From the NCBI GenBank assembly GCA_010909165.1, contig MU008235.1:1-64000 (forward strand): a stretch of DNA of 64,000 nucleotides, in the 5' to 3' direction. The notes below the pieces were generated by a model that did no database searches, was not told where the DNA came from, and saw only the letters and a list, made by a program, of their open reading frames with translations. The first letter of the stretch is position 1, and each line of letters starts with the position of its first letter. Both the position numbers and the translations under genes were made by a program. Below are positions 54,828 to 64,000 of this stretch, piece by piece. This stretch comes from Anthoceros angustus (lineage: Eukaryota; Streptophyta; Anthocerotopsida; Anthocerotales; Anthocerotaceae).

Positions 54828-56318
54828 ATGGCAGCGTCGGATTCCAGCTCCGTTCTTGGCATCGATGACCTACCGGCGAACAAGGTTTGCAATTGCCGGC
54901 TGCCGTGGCTGTCACGTGGACCAAGTCTGCCCTCCCTTAATTCGGGGAGCGCGTCCCAACAAATTGGCCAGCATACGAGTGGCAAGAGTTCCGGATCATG
55001 GGGCTTGTCCGGTGTGGGTAGGGCGTTCATAAGCAGGAGGAGACTGCGCTTGGATCCCGACAAGAAGTTATTCTTTCTGTGTGAGTTGCGGGGTCCTTGC
55101 TTTGTGATTCATCCTTAGTCTGCGTCAGGCTTAGTTTGCTTGGCTTTCAGGCTTCATGAATAACTTGGTCTGAACGTTATGAACTCTTGTTGGGAACTCT
55201 TTGTAGATGAACCCGGCAAACAGGTGTCCAGCGCTGTGAAGATAAAGAATGTCAGTAACAGCTACGTTGCATTCAAGGCAAGTTGACTTTGCACTTCGAT
55301 GTTATGGACATTGACGTTGTACGCTAGGCATGAGATGGATTTTTTACGGACCAGTTTATAATTCCAGTTTCAAACAACTGCGCCCAAGAGCTGTTTTATG
55401 AGGCCACCGGGGGGGGTGCTACCACCTAATGCCTCCATCATTGCCACGGGTGAGTGACTCGTCACCTTTCCTTGTTTCTTTTGCTATTTTGCGGGTAGAA
55501 TGCCCTATGGGCATAGTGTGCATGTGAGCCTAAATTGGTTTCTACGCATCTCTCACGTGATGTCTTCCGTAAACTTCAGTTGTGAAGTTTGTAGAGCAGC
55601 CTGAACGGCCACATGACAAGAAACCGAAGGACAAGTTCAAGATTGTGAGCCTGTCTGTTAGGGAGGGCACAGAGTTCACTCCAGAGATGGTAAGACCGTT
55701 TTGCACTTGCGCGGTGCTTCTTTGGTGTTTCCAGAAAATGTCTTGAGAGAACTGGACCGAGTATTCTGTTTGCTTTGCTGCATTTGCTTGCTAATATCCC
55801 GCTTGGATCTTTTTAAACAGTTTGAGGAACAAAATGATGGTGTGGTGGTCGAGCAAATTTTGCGGGTTGTTTACATCGATCCCCAAAGGGCTGCCCCAGT
55901 ACGTCCAGTGTCATTTGTGGATTGTTTGTCCAAGTTCAGCGAAGCAAGCGTATCCTGCAGTATCGTCCAAATTCTGTTCGTGCGCAAAGCTCACGTTTTG
56001 CTGTGTCGTTTGAGATAGGAAGAGATCGACAAGCTGAAAAAGCGGTTAGCTGAAGCGGAGGCCGCGAAGGAAGCCTTGAAGAAACCGCAAGAGAATAAGG
56101 CACCTAAACAGGAAGGATACGTCATTGATGAATGGGTCAGTTGTCGCGTTATTGCCTTGGATAGAGCTCGCATGCGCATGATTTGCTCGGTGATACATAC
56201 TGGGAGGTTCTTTCTCATGTAGGTAAAAGGTTCTTCTTCTGTTGCCTGTTTGCAGAAGGAGCGGCGGGAGAAATATTTAGCTAGACAGCAGGTGGAAGGA
56301 GGCTCAGAATCGACTTGA
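54828..56318 (+). CDS. VAMP-associated (VAP/MSP-domain) protein, 257 residues (seven exons)
   Basis: Exons 54828-55080, 55207-55277, 55368-55449, 55580-55689, 55821-55898, 56019-56135 and 56256-56318; the frame closes at TGA. After a Ser/Gly-rich N-terminus (about 72 residues) comes 'RRRLRLDPDKKLFF', then the MSP (PapD-like) domain with 'VKIKNVSNSYVAFK', 'FQTTAPKSCFMRPPGGVLPP' and 'VKFVEQPE'. The tail holds a charged helix 'EEIDKLKKRLAEAEAAKEAL' and ends 'VIDEWKERREKYLARQQ'. No C-terminal membrane segment is present, unlike classical VAP27. This is the layout of the soluble plant PapD-like group that includes Arabidopsis At4g21450 and At4g05060. VAP MSP domains bind FFAT-type peptides at ER contact sites; a similar peptide-binding role is inferred here. 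Intron 2 has a GC donor (AAG/GCAAGT at 55278). Confidence 0.9.
55278..55367 (+). other. GC-AG intron of the VAP gene
   Basis: Exon 2 ends TTCAAG and the intron starts GCAAGT; the acceptor is ATTCCAG at 55361-55367. The joined frame reads AFK/FQTTAPK, as in the family, so the GC donor is required. GC-AG introns are a known minority class with otherwise strong donor matches, as here. Confidence 0.8.
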
Positions 56319-56895
56319 CTTGAGCGATCTTCATTAGGCGTTGGGTGTTTTCTTAACTCGTCCCGAACGGAAAGGACGCTGGCCCGATTCAGCGATTCAG
56401 CTTGACCCTTCTCTGCCGCGTGCAACACTGAACGTTACGCATTGGGGTCAATGTAGAACTCAAGCCCGGTTGAACCTTTAAAGTAAGATTCTCCCTAAAG
56501 TTCGCATTTGGACGGATTCAGCCTTATCGTCACAATTGTACAGATTTTAGCAGACCTTATGTACGCAAAGCACGTTTTTACTGGTTGTATGTGAATACGT
56601 AACTCCTTGATGTCGTCTGCCAGGGACTTGCATAACGGGTTGTAGGTATGTGCTTTAAGGTCAATATGTACGTGTAGGTTGATATATAGAAATATGTATA
56701 TGTTTGTGGAGTAGTTAGGTCTACTAGATATTTGTGCTTAATTGTATACAAGTGTACCGAAATATGTACTTACCTCATTAGTCGAGCGGATAATTATTGG
56801 GATGGCGCCTAACTTGGATGGTGTAGGATAATTGTCCCAATAGGAATCGAGGTATTACTAGCCATGATGCTATTTATGATGTTATGTTTGCGATG
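56319..56895. other. Non-coding downstream of VAP
   Basis: Includes the VAP 3' untranslated region. AT-rich words such as GTATATGTTTGTGG and TATATAGAAATATG occur from 56680. No gene. Confidence 0.45.
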
Positions 56896-57021
56896 GCTTG
56901 TGAAATTACTTATATAGCTTGCAATGGCTCGTGAAAGTGGTTATATAGCTTGCAAATAGCTCATGAAAGTGGTTATATAGCTTGCAAATGGCTCGTGAAA
57001 GTGGTTATATAGTTTGGATGG
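56896..57021. repeat. Tandem repeat, unit 31-32 bp, four copies
   Basis: GCTCGTGAAAGTGGTTATAT plus AGCTTGCAAAT, starting at 56896, 56927, 56959 and 56991. Copies two to four are almost identical; the first is diverged. Confidence 0.9.
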
Positions 57022-57059
57022 AGCATTGGTATGTTTTACAGATAAGTCAGTCAATTTGG

Positions 57060-57425
57060 GCCTGACTTATACTGCCTATAGGGTGACTAAACTAAATCTC
57101 CATGGTAGATGTGGTGATTATTGACCTTACACAAGAATATACCTCTGACCAGGTTATCCTAAACAATCCATGTTGGGCAGTAGTTGCAGTGGCAGCTTCC
57201 AAGGTTACTAAGTATAGGGAATGCAAGCATACCATGTCTTCATCCTGCTTGCCTTGGAGACTTATGGGGCATTGCCTAAAGACTTTGATAAATTTACCAA
57301 GGCCTATGCCAAAGCATACCATGTAAGGACATATGGAGTGGAGCTACCTCTCTCCTATTTCACAGCGTTCTTTTGGTAGCGGGTGTCCATTGTCCTCATA
57401 ACAACACTTGCAGGGGCTATCTTAC
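57060..57425 (+). pseudogene. LINE-like retroelement tail, plus-strand copy
   Basis: Frames on the plus strand give 'VDVVIIDLTQEYTSDQVILN' (57104-57163), a Val/Ala-rich part with 'KVTKYRECKH', then in another frame 'LALETYGALPKDFDKFTKAY' (57250-57309) and 'YGVELPLSYFTAFFW' (57330-57374). The order equals that of the minus-strand copy at 57771-58337. A PLAIETxG segment after an Asp-rich stretch is seen at the C-terminal end of several non-LTR reverse transcriptases. The polymerase itself is absent, so the family call is tentative. Stops and a frameshift make it inactive. Confidence 0.45.
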
Positions 57426-57770
57426 AAACCCTGATGCATCCTCAATAATATATATTGTTCAATAATATGTAGACCATTCAATCTCCCCAATTATGACATT
57501 GGAGGCACTGTAAGTGACTTTAAACGTAGACCTTAGTTGCTCCTCTTTCTTCATTGTATCCTTGGGGTCTCATTCAACCCATAACGATGGGTCATGGATA
57601 CTTCATGTAAAAAAAAGAGATTGGAAATCCCATCTACCCCAAGAAAAAGGGGGAACAACCCTTAGAAGGGCATCATGCCAAGGGGGACTAGCCCCCGCGA
57701 TCACTCGTCTTGAAACTACCTACTGCTTGAAGAATTTTGTGGTTCGGGATGTGAAAAGGCCTGCCTACCA
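57426..57770. other. Spacer between two facing retroelement tails
   Basis: No gene. Contains an A-run at 57609-57615. Confidence 0.35.
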
Positions 57771-58337
57771 CTAGTGCCGAAGATGTCGCATCACTTGCGC
57801 TTGCCGCCGTCCTGTACACTGCGTTCGCCAAAGCCCTTTTAGACCAATGGACACTCGTTGCTTGAAGAAAGCCACAATACAAGAAAGGGGGAGACCAATC
57901 CCATTCTTACAAGAGTGGTAAGCCTTGGCATGTGCCTCGACGAACCTATAGAAGTCCTTGCCTATAGCCCCGTGAGTCTCGATGGCAAGCGGGATGAAGC
58001 CGTGGTCATCCAGCATGGGAGAGTAGTTGTGGATCTTCATAATCACGCATCCCTCTGTCGCCCACTCCGGGGGGTTGAGGATAACATGCTCATAGACATT
58101 GTCTCGGGTAGGGTCTATTACGGTAACAGCTATATCAGCAACACAAACTTGGTCCCCCCGAGTCAAAAACATATTAGCCCTGAGAGAAACGTCATTGAGC
58201 TCAGTATATGGGCGCTCTCTATAGGGAAAGAACCCTCTAGCGCTCTCCTTAGCCATCGAGAACATCTTGGATAGCGTCATGCGTAGCAATGCGCTAGACA
58301 GCGAGTTGTGGCGCAGAGTCGTCGAGGGGGGCCCCAT
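57771..58337 (-). pseudogene. LINE-like retroelement tail, minus-strand copy (188 codons open)
   Basis: A continuous minus-strand frame of 188 codons with 'TRGDQVCVADIAVTVIDPTR', 'EHVILNPPEWATEGCVIMKI', 'GFIPLAIETHGAIGKDFYRF' and 'GLPLSCIVAFFKQRVSIGLK'. It aligns piece by piece with the plus-strand copy at 57060-57425, pointing the opposite way. The C-terminal post-polymerase region of a non-LTR retrotransposon is the best guess, because PLAIETxG occurs in such tails. No reverse-transcriptase motif lies upstream (above 58337), so it is a fragment. Confidence 0.5.
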
Positions 58338-58923
58338 AGCTGCATGTTGAGAGAGAGCAGGCCAGAGGTCGAACCAAACCTAGACGGAACCTCCTCCCTT
58401 CCTCGAGTAAGAGCGGAGGCGAGCTCGAGTGGGCTTGGGGATGGAGGAGTCTAGTAGAAGGGCTAGGTGCGCTTGCCCATAATGCTTTCCAGGAGGGATG
58501 CTTGAAGCCCTCGCAAACAACCTTGGCATGGCGAGAATAAAGATCCCTTAGCCGATCTTAAGAACGCATGCAAGAGGAAAACTCCCACCTTAACGCTCGA
58601 GATGAAGGCTTCCAAGATGAGGGAATCACGGATTAAGAAACGGGAGGCCAGGATGGAGGCAAAGAGGACTTAGCTCCCTGAAAAAGCAGCTGCTGCAAAG
58701 GCCTCCGTGACCAGCACACCAATGCCCCCAAAAGCGACATGAACACCTACCACCTCGCCATATCCCCGGCAGTGCACTCGAAGGTGCCCAGGCTGATGAT
58801 ATTGCCCAACATCTGCATAATCTGTTTGTCAAGGCCCCTGAGGCTAGTCAAGAAAGCCGGGGAGGGAGGCACCATTTGGAGAAGGTACCCTGGCCGACGA
58901 GTAAAACAAGAAGAGAGGATACC
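58338..58923. other. Non-coding stretch, nothing recognised
   Basis: Short frames only on both strands; probably more of the degraded retroelement. Confidence 0.35.
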
Positions 58924-59206
58924 TGTGGAGTGATTTTCTAAACCAAGTGGTCACAAAGAGGCCACATTTACCCTCTTTATCGTTGTAGACTTGAGATTCG
59001 TACCCAAGGGAGTGATTTCGTGTCAAGACAACCAAAACATAGCCAATCCAACCAAACACAGACACACCAAGCATCTAGCAGTTACAGACCAGGCTACTAT
59101 CCTAACAACACTCAGACCTGTGGCTATCTTAGCCACGCCTGACCCTAATCTCTAAACCTAAACCTAGGATAACTCACTGCATAAAGGGTTGCAACTCACA
59201 CAAACT
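58924..59206 (+). repeat. LTR copy 3, truncated, inverted relative to copies 1 and 2
   Basis: It starts TGTGGAGTGATTTTC and runs through the same landmarks as the reverse complement of 11064-11732 ('ACTTGAGATTCGTACCCAAG', 'TAACAACACTCAGACC', 'CCCTAATCTCTAAACC'). It stops at 'GCAACTCACACAAACTG', so about 280 bp of the full LTR remain, with an internal deletion between 'AGCCACGCCTGA' and 'CCCTAATC'. Confidence 0.75.
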
Positions 59207-59860
59207 GTTGGGTTGGACTCTTATGGAGGAGACTTTTAGCCGACCCATCTAGGATTCAAGAGCTCACCAAGGAGGAGTACCAGGCTATGCTGCGAGCACA
59301 AGAGAGGGAGGAGTCCAGCTCTGGGAGGTGGAGATTTTGTGGGAGAGTTTGCCCAACCAGCCAAGAGGGAGGAGAGCAAGAGGAGAGCATGGGCCTAGGA
59401 GGCCTAGGAGAGATAATAGGGGTAAGTGACCCTGAAATAGTTGTAGGCCCATGTGCTATAGATAGACTGTAAATCTTATCTTCTCTCTTAGTGGGCCAAA
59501 TTAAGAGATAGGCCCCTAGGACTGTAGGCTAAGACGATTGGTATTTTGGCAAACGTTGCAAGCCAAGTGGGTGATCTTGGGTATAAGAAGGCCCTCTTGA
59601 TGAAATGTAGCAATGTTGGTTTAAGGTCTTGGTGTTTGGGTGAGCACGGGGTTTGGGGGTACTGGATCCAAGGTCTTGTAAGTCTAGACACTTCTTTGTC
59701 ACGTGAGAAGCCGAAGACCACCAAGCGTTTGCATCCGCAGCGATGCGCAAGGGTGGTGGAAAGCAAGTGGAGAGCGCCCCCTCGTTTAAGCCTACAACGA
59801 CATTGAGGGTGAATGTGGACCTCACGTGTGTCCCTAGATACAAATTCACACTCCACATTT
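59207..59860 (+). repeat. Probable Gypsy 5' LTR and flank
   Basis: The stretch ends at 59860 directly before a TGGCGCC primer-binding site, so its right part should be a 5' LTR; the left edge is uncertain. Near the end it resembles the LTR family above ('ACAACGACATTGAGGGTGAA' against 'ACAACGATAAAGAGGGTAAA'). 'GTGGTGGAAAGCAAG' here also occurs near 13893. Confidence 0.5.
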
Positions 59861-59874
59861 TGGCGCCAGGCTGG
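59861..59874 (+). promoter_or_regulatory. Gypsy-type primer-binding site
   Basis: TGGCGCCAGGCTGG. TGGCGCC is the common start of the primer-binding site in many plant Gypsy elements, and gag remains follow on the same strand. Confidence 0.6.
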
Positions 59875-62800
59875 AATGAAATCACAAGGACGTAGGGTGA
59901 ACTAACCATAGCCTAAGTAGAGAGTCTAGCATTACTAGATTGATAGATGGATGCCTCGGGAAGACAAGTGACTCGATCCGATTTGGGAAATGACAACGCC
60001 AAGCAGAAAGGTTGCAGAGTCACGAGGAGGGCGCAGGGGAGGCCACACCACTGGACGGAAGAGGAGAACAGGACAGGAATTGAGGCGATCGACTCAGATT
60101 CCCAACTCGCCACGAGGGTACAAGGCCTGTACCCCAACCCGACCTTTTCAATCTCCGCCCAGCGCTAGATCCCAAACCAAACTTGCGAGTGTGGAAGCAC
60201 CGAGGGAAGTTGTATCCCACCGCACAAGTTGAAAGTACTACCACTAGCTATGACTACTACTCCGTAGTTACCACTAAGCAACCCACCTGCTGTATGGAGA
60301 GAAGAAGGCCATGAGGATCCCGACGAGTTTGTTGCTTTGAGCACCGACGCCGCCAACCGTGAGGATGCAACGTGCCCAAATTGTCTATGGAGTCATGGAG
60401 CGGCCAAGTGGTACAAACGAGAGTATAGCTTCTTCCACACCCCACCACCTTTGGGGCCTCAAGAGGGCTTTTGTAAAGGTTTAGAGGAGTCGATGTGGAA
60501 GGATATGTCTTGTCCAAACTCGAGGGATTGCGGAGAGGGAAGAAGGAGACCCTGTTTATGTGGAAAGGTTCCACACGGATCGTGGCCGACCTCACTGAGT
60601 TAATGGCAACCGCTGGTTCGCAAGAGGTCCGGCCCGAGATGGGAAGCACGACGAGAAAGACTTGATCGGGATCAAGGCCGCCGAACTACGAGGAGTCCAA
60701 TGCAGTAGGGAAAAGAAATCAAGAAGGGATACGAGAGACAAGAAGAAATCCAAGAAGAAGAAGTACTACTCATCCTCCGGGCTGAGCCCACTGAGGAAGA
60801 TAGCTCCTCACAGACTCTGGATAGTTCCATGGAAGAAGAGACCAAATGATAGCTGAGGAAGATTCATGAGATGAGCGTCAAGGGAGAGAAAGAAGGAAAC
60901 GAAAAATGAGTGGGAACTAAGACGCCGCGCCAGAGGAAAGGAGCTGGTGTATGCAAAGAAGGACGCGGAGCAGGTGAGAAGAGAGGTGGAAACAGCAGCC
61001 AAAAAGGTGGAGCAACAGGGGAACAAGATGGAAGAAATGATGGCCAAACTGGAGAAACTTCATCTCAATGCCATAAAAGACCACGAGAGGAGAAGGGCTG
61101 CTACGGGGGCACGGGCGAATCTCTTCTGCTCAACTTGCGGACAGCAGGGGCACTCGAAGTCGAACTGTCCACAAACAAAGGTGCAACTGCTGGGCTACGA
61201 GGAGGATGAGGAGGAGATGTGCTTGGAAGATACATACCAAATTCAAGAGGCGACACCAATTTTTGGGTACCCGAAGACTTTATACCCCTCAAGTTTACGA
61301 AACTCCCCAAACATGGGTGTTCGCAATCAGATGGCAAGGAACCCCGGGCAAATGAGTGCCATTCGATTTACAATTGCCGAGGATTCGCATCTTAGTGCCC
61401 TCAACTCGCCAGAAATGGTGATTTTGAGAGGCTGTGTGTGGATTGCAAGCAATCGGGGCACGTGGTGGCGGTGTCCTCGATGAACATGTGAGGATTGCTC
61501 AACCTTCACCCACCCACCCATGGAGCAAAATCCGTTACGATGATGCGTCGAACGCTCATGGCGGTATGGGAGGATTCCGAGCGGAAATTTTGAGGATTGG
61601 AGGACATGGAGGGTACTATGAGGAGACCTGCCATGGCTTCGAGCGGAGCGAGAAGGACACCCTCGGAAGGGGGCAGGGAAGAAAGAAGGAAGGATTGGAA
61701 GCCTCCGTAACATCGAGTGAGGAGGAAGTCACGTCTTCATCGGGTGAAGGAAGGGGGGACCAAAGACCCCGAAGGGGTCGGGAGGGGCAGCAATCGGAGG
61801 TGGCGTGCGGGTCGGGGCATGGCGGCAGATGCACGCCACACTGCGATTTTGGCGTCACGATGACTTCCTCAGCAGTTGAGGGATGACGTGCAGAAAGGAG
61901 GGAGCCAGATGGGGGTAGAACTGGAATCGCGAGATCTGGCGAAAACCAGCGGCGAGAAAAAGGATGAGTTAGGGTTTCCGCGGATGTCGAAGGAAGTCAT
62001 GGAGATGATCCGAGAGGGCGGAGCGGAAACGACCACCACACCTCATCCCTCGGCCACAACCACTCAAGCCATCACACGGACACTGTGGAGCTACCGCGTT
62101 GTTGAAGCAGTGGGGGAGCGAGAACACGGTGAATGTCCTTTCAATCATGGCGGAGGCCATCATGGACCAAAAATTCATGATAACATTTGGACAGCTTCTC
62201 GGGGACAATCCGAGGTACCGCCAGATCCGTGGGCATTGAAGGCAGACAACCCAAGAAGAGGGACCCTTCCCAAAACAAGGCCGAGGCCCCTTGCGTGAAC
62301 ATGGTGGCCATGGTGACCAAGGTCCGGAGCTGAGATAGAAATCTCGGATGCGTTATCAAGAAGTACCTCTGGATTACGGGTGGGGTCAACATCATGACGG
62401 AGGACACAAGTTGGAGATAGAACACACATCCAAGGTCTGCGTCTTGCGGACATGTCCAGATGATGACCGGTGGGGGAGTTCTAACCCATATTGGTACCAT
62501 TCCGTACCTTATGGACTATGTGGTCATCAAACGTAAAGCTCGGATATGACGCTTTGATTGGCCGGACGTGGATGTATGGGGCGCTGCACCTTCAAGTGGG
62601 CAAGGAAGGAAGTGGGCTTCAAACCTGGACTGGGACCCCAAGGTTAAGGAAGGGAGGATATGTTTATCTTGGAGTCGAGATACGACGCAGGAGAGACGCC
62701 ACGGAAATGTATGGCTATACCTCTAGAAGACACATTTGGGGAGGAGGATGAGAAAGAGAAGTTCTGCTTGCCCACATTTCTTGGTCGGATGAAGAGCGGA

Positions 62801-62995
62801 CTATCAAGAGACATTCCCACTCCATCACTGGTGGGTTATGGAGTGACAGCTGATCGCACTGTGTGGAAGGTACTACCGCGTAGTGGAAGGTGGAACTTGT
62901 GGAAGGTGATGTTGGCTCCCGGCGAAGCGTTGTTCATGCGGCAGATGGAGGGGAAGGCGCGTAATCGGAAGACAAGTGATGGTGGTACGAAATGA
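59875..62995 (+). mobile_element. Ty3/Gypsy relic (gag with zinc knuckle, protease remains)
   Basis: The longest intact piece is 60947-61483, with a Lys/Glu-rich coiled-coil part ('KKVEQQGNKMEEMMAKLEKL') and a perfect CCHC zinc knuckle 'CSTCGQQGHSKSNC' (61127-61168), the nucleocapsid part of gag. Acidic sequence follows. Further on, frames around 62380-62580 give 'GGVNIMTEDTSW' and 'LGYDALIGRTWMYGAL', the pattern of a Gypsy aspartic protease whose catalytic Asp is lost. Between them, Arg/Glu/Gly-rich frames (61434-62298) are unassigned. No reverse transcriptase or integrase was recognised up to the window end. Heavily frameshifted. Confidence 0.65.
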
Positions 62996-64000
62996 GAAGG
63001 GAGATCCGGATACACCAGGCCTACTTATTCGTAAATATTTGAGTTCTGAATCGGCAGCATCCCTGGACCTTTCAAGGCAACAAGATGCCTCAAAGGCATT
63101 ATTCGAGTCCATTTGTCCGCCACAGAGAGCTTATAGGAGAGGGACCGACGGAAGAGAAAGGTTGTGGGTGGTACCGTGACTTGGACCTACCATATGACAA
63201 GATATATGCACTTTCCGTGCAAGCTTCACCTTCATGGATGGGGCCATATAAGTCCTTGAAGTTTTCAAATGGCTCCATACCCAACAAGCTAGACGGACCC
63301 TACCAACCAGGTCAATTGGAGAGTCAAGAAATATTATACGAGTTGGGGCGCCAACAAATGAGAAGGAGTATGTAAACGATCCGTATTGGAAACTCCTTGG
63401 ATTGTGTCTTTGAGTGATTTTTGTTTTTTTGTTAAGTTTGGTGTCAAGAAGAGCTAGGTTATGAGTAGGAAGGGATATTTATAGTAGAAAGTGTCCTTGG
63501 CCTATGAGTTTTGGGTTGTTTCGGGGTTAATCGGTCCTTGGACTATGAACTCGATACTCCTTGGCCTTTGGTCTTGGAATATTTAATAGAAAGTCTATAT
63601 ATTTGGAGGGGTCCCCATATTTGGCGGTCCGTAGGCTAGAGGTCGAACCAACCGGTAGTTGAGTGTGTGGTCGTGGGGGTGTCTGAGGACTATGTTTGAA
63701 GATGGTTGGCGGCGGGTGATCGTGGAAGGAAGGCGGTCGCGGAAGAAGTGGTAGCGGAAGCCGGTTGGCGGTCGTAGAGTTTAGAAATATAACCCTAAGG
63801 GAACTCGGAAGGCACGGCCAGGCGTGTAGCTCAGGCATCCACAGCAGAGCCTGAGCTCGCACCATAAAGGCAGCCACAGTGTGGCGTGAGCTCGCGATTC
63901 TGGAAGGAAGAAACCACAGGGGGCCAGTTGGAGATTAGGCGAGTTATCAGCAATTGTATGGTGAGGGTTTTCATGGCGCCCAAGGTTGCGGCAGAAATTT
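62996..64000. other. Unassigned stretch to the window end
   Basis: Possibly the continuation of the Gypsy relic: plus-strand frames at 62976-63375 have ordinary composition ('LSVQASPSWMGPYKSLKFSN' near 63206) but no motif I recognise. From 63480 three CCTTGGCCTATG or CTTGGACTATG words occur within 90 bp. Nothing else is supported. Confidence 0.35.

Overview
This is a 64 kb piece of a nuclear land-plant genome. The signs are split genes with GT-AG introns of roughly 80-400 bp, a PPR relic, a thylakoid-lumen FKBP13, a plant-type sphingolipid delta-4 desaturase, and a heavy load of Copia, Gypsy, CACTA, PIF/Harbinger-like and LINE-like remnants. The short introns, close gene spacing and PPR style suggest a seed-free plant (bryophyte, lycophyte or fern grade). 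That placement is inference; the species cannot be named from the sequence.

Layout. Positions 1-1170 hold a frameshifted PPR pseudogene. Positions 1950-3112 (minus) hold a two-exon sphingolipid delta-4 desaturase. From about 3.4 to 35.7 kb no intact host gene is visible. This stretch contains a PIF/Harbinger-like transposase relic (about 5.1-6.0 kb), a GC-rich minisatellite (6.5 kb), unassigned relics, a minus-strand Copia broken into two parts (11.7-13.9 kb and 20.0-21.7 kb) around LTR copies and a CACTA/TNP2 relic (about 14.8-19.6 kb), tandem arrays, and a second minus-strand Copia (about 28.0-32.2 kb).

The gene island runs from 35.7 to 47.1 kb and holds five genes whose exons can be followed in frame: a C2-domain protein with a long Pro/Tyr and Lys/His tail (minus); a 1185-residue secretory thioredoxin-like protein ending in a UPF0301 domain (plus); a second small C2 protein (plus); FKBP13 (plus); and an eight-exon Arg/Ser-Lys-rich nuclear-type protein (minus). 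The first two share a 336 bp divergent promoter region, the two C2 genes keep the same intron phases, and only 143 bp separate the second C2 stop from the FKBP13 start. A degenerate Ty3/Gypsy chromovirus with both LTRs (47266-52491) begins 199 bp from the start codon of the nuclear-protein gene. After an AT-rich gap a seven-exon VAP/MSP-domain gene (54828-56318) follows, with one GC-AG intron. The remainder (56.3-64 kb) is again repeat territory: a 32 bp array, two facing LINE-like tails, a third copy of the 11.7 kb LTR family, and a Gypsy relic with a TGGCGCC primer-binding site.

The host genes do not form a pathway. They act in membrane lipid synthesis, Ca/lipid binding, secretory redox folding, thylakoid lumen folding, nuclear RNA-related functions and ER membrane contacts. 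No transfer RNA, ribosomal RNA or CRISPR array was seen. All exon joins were worked out by hand from reading-frame continuity and remembered family similarity, not by alignment.
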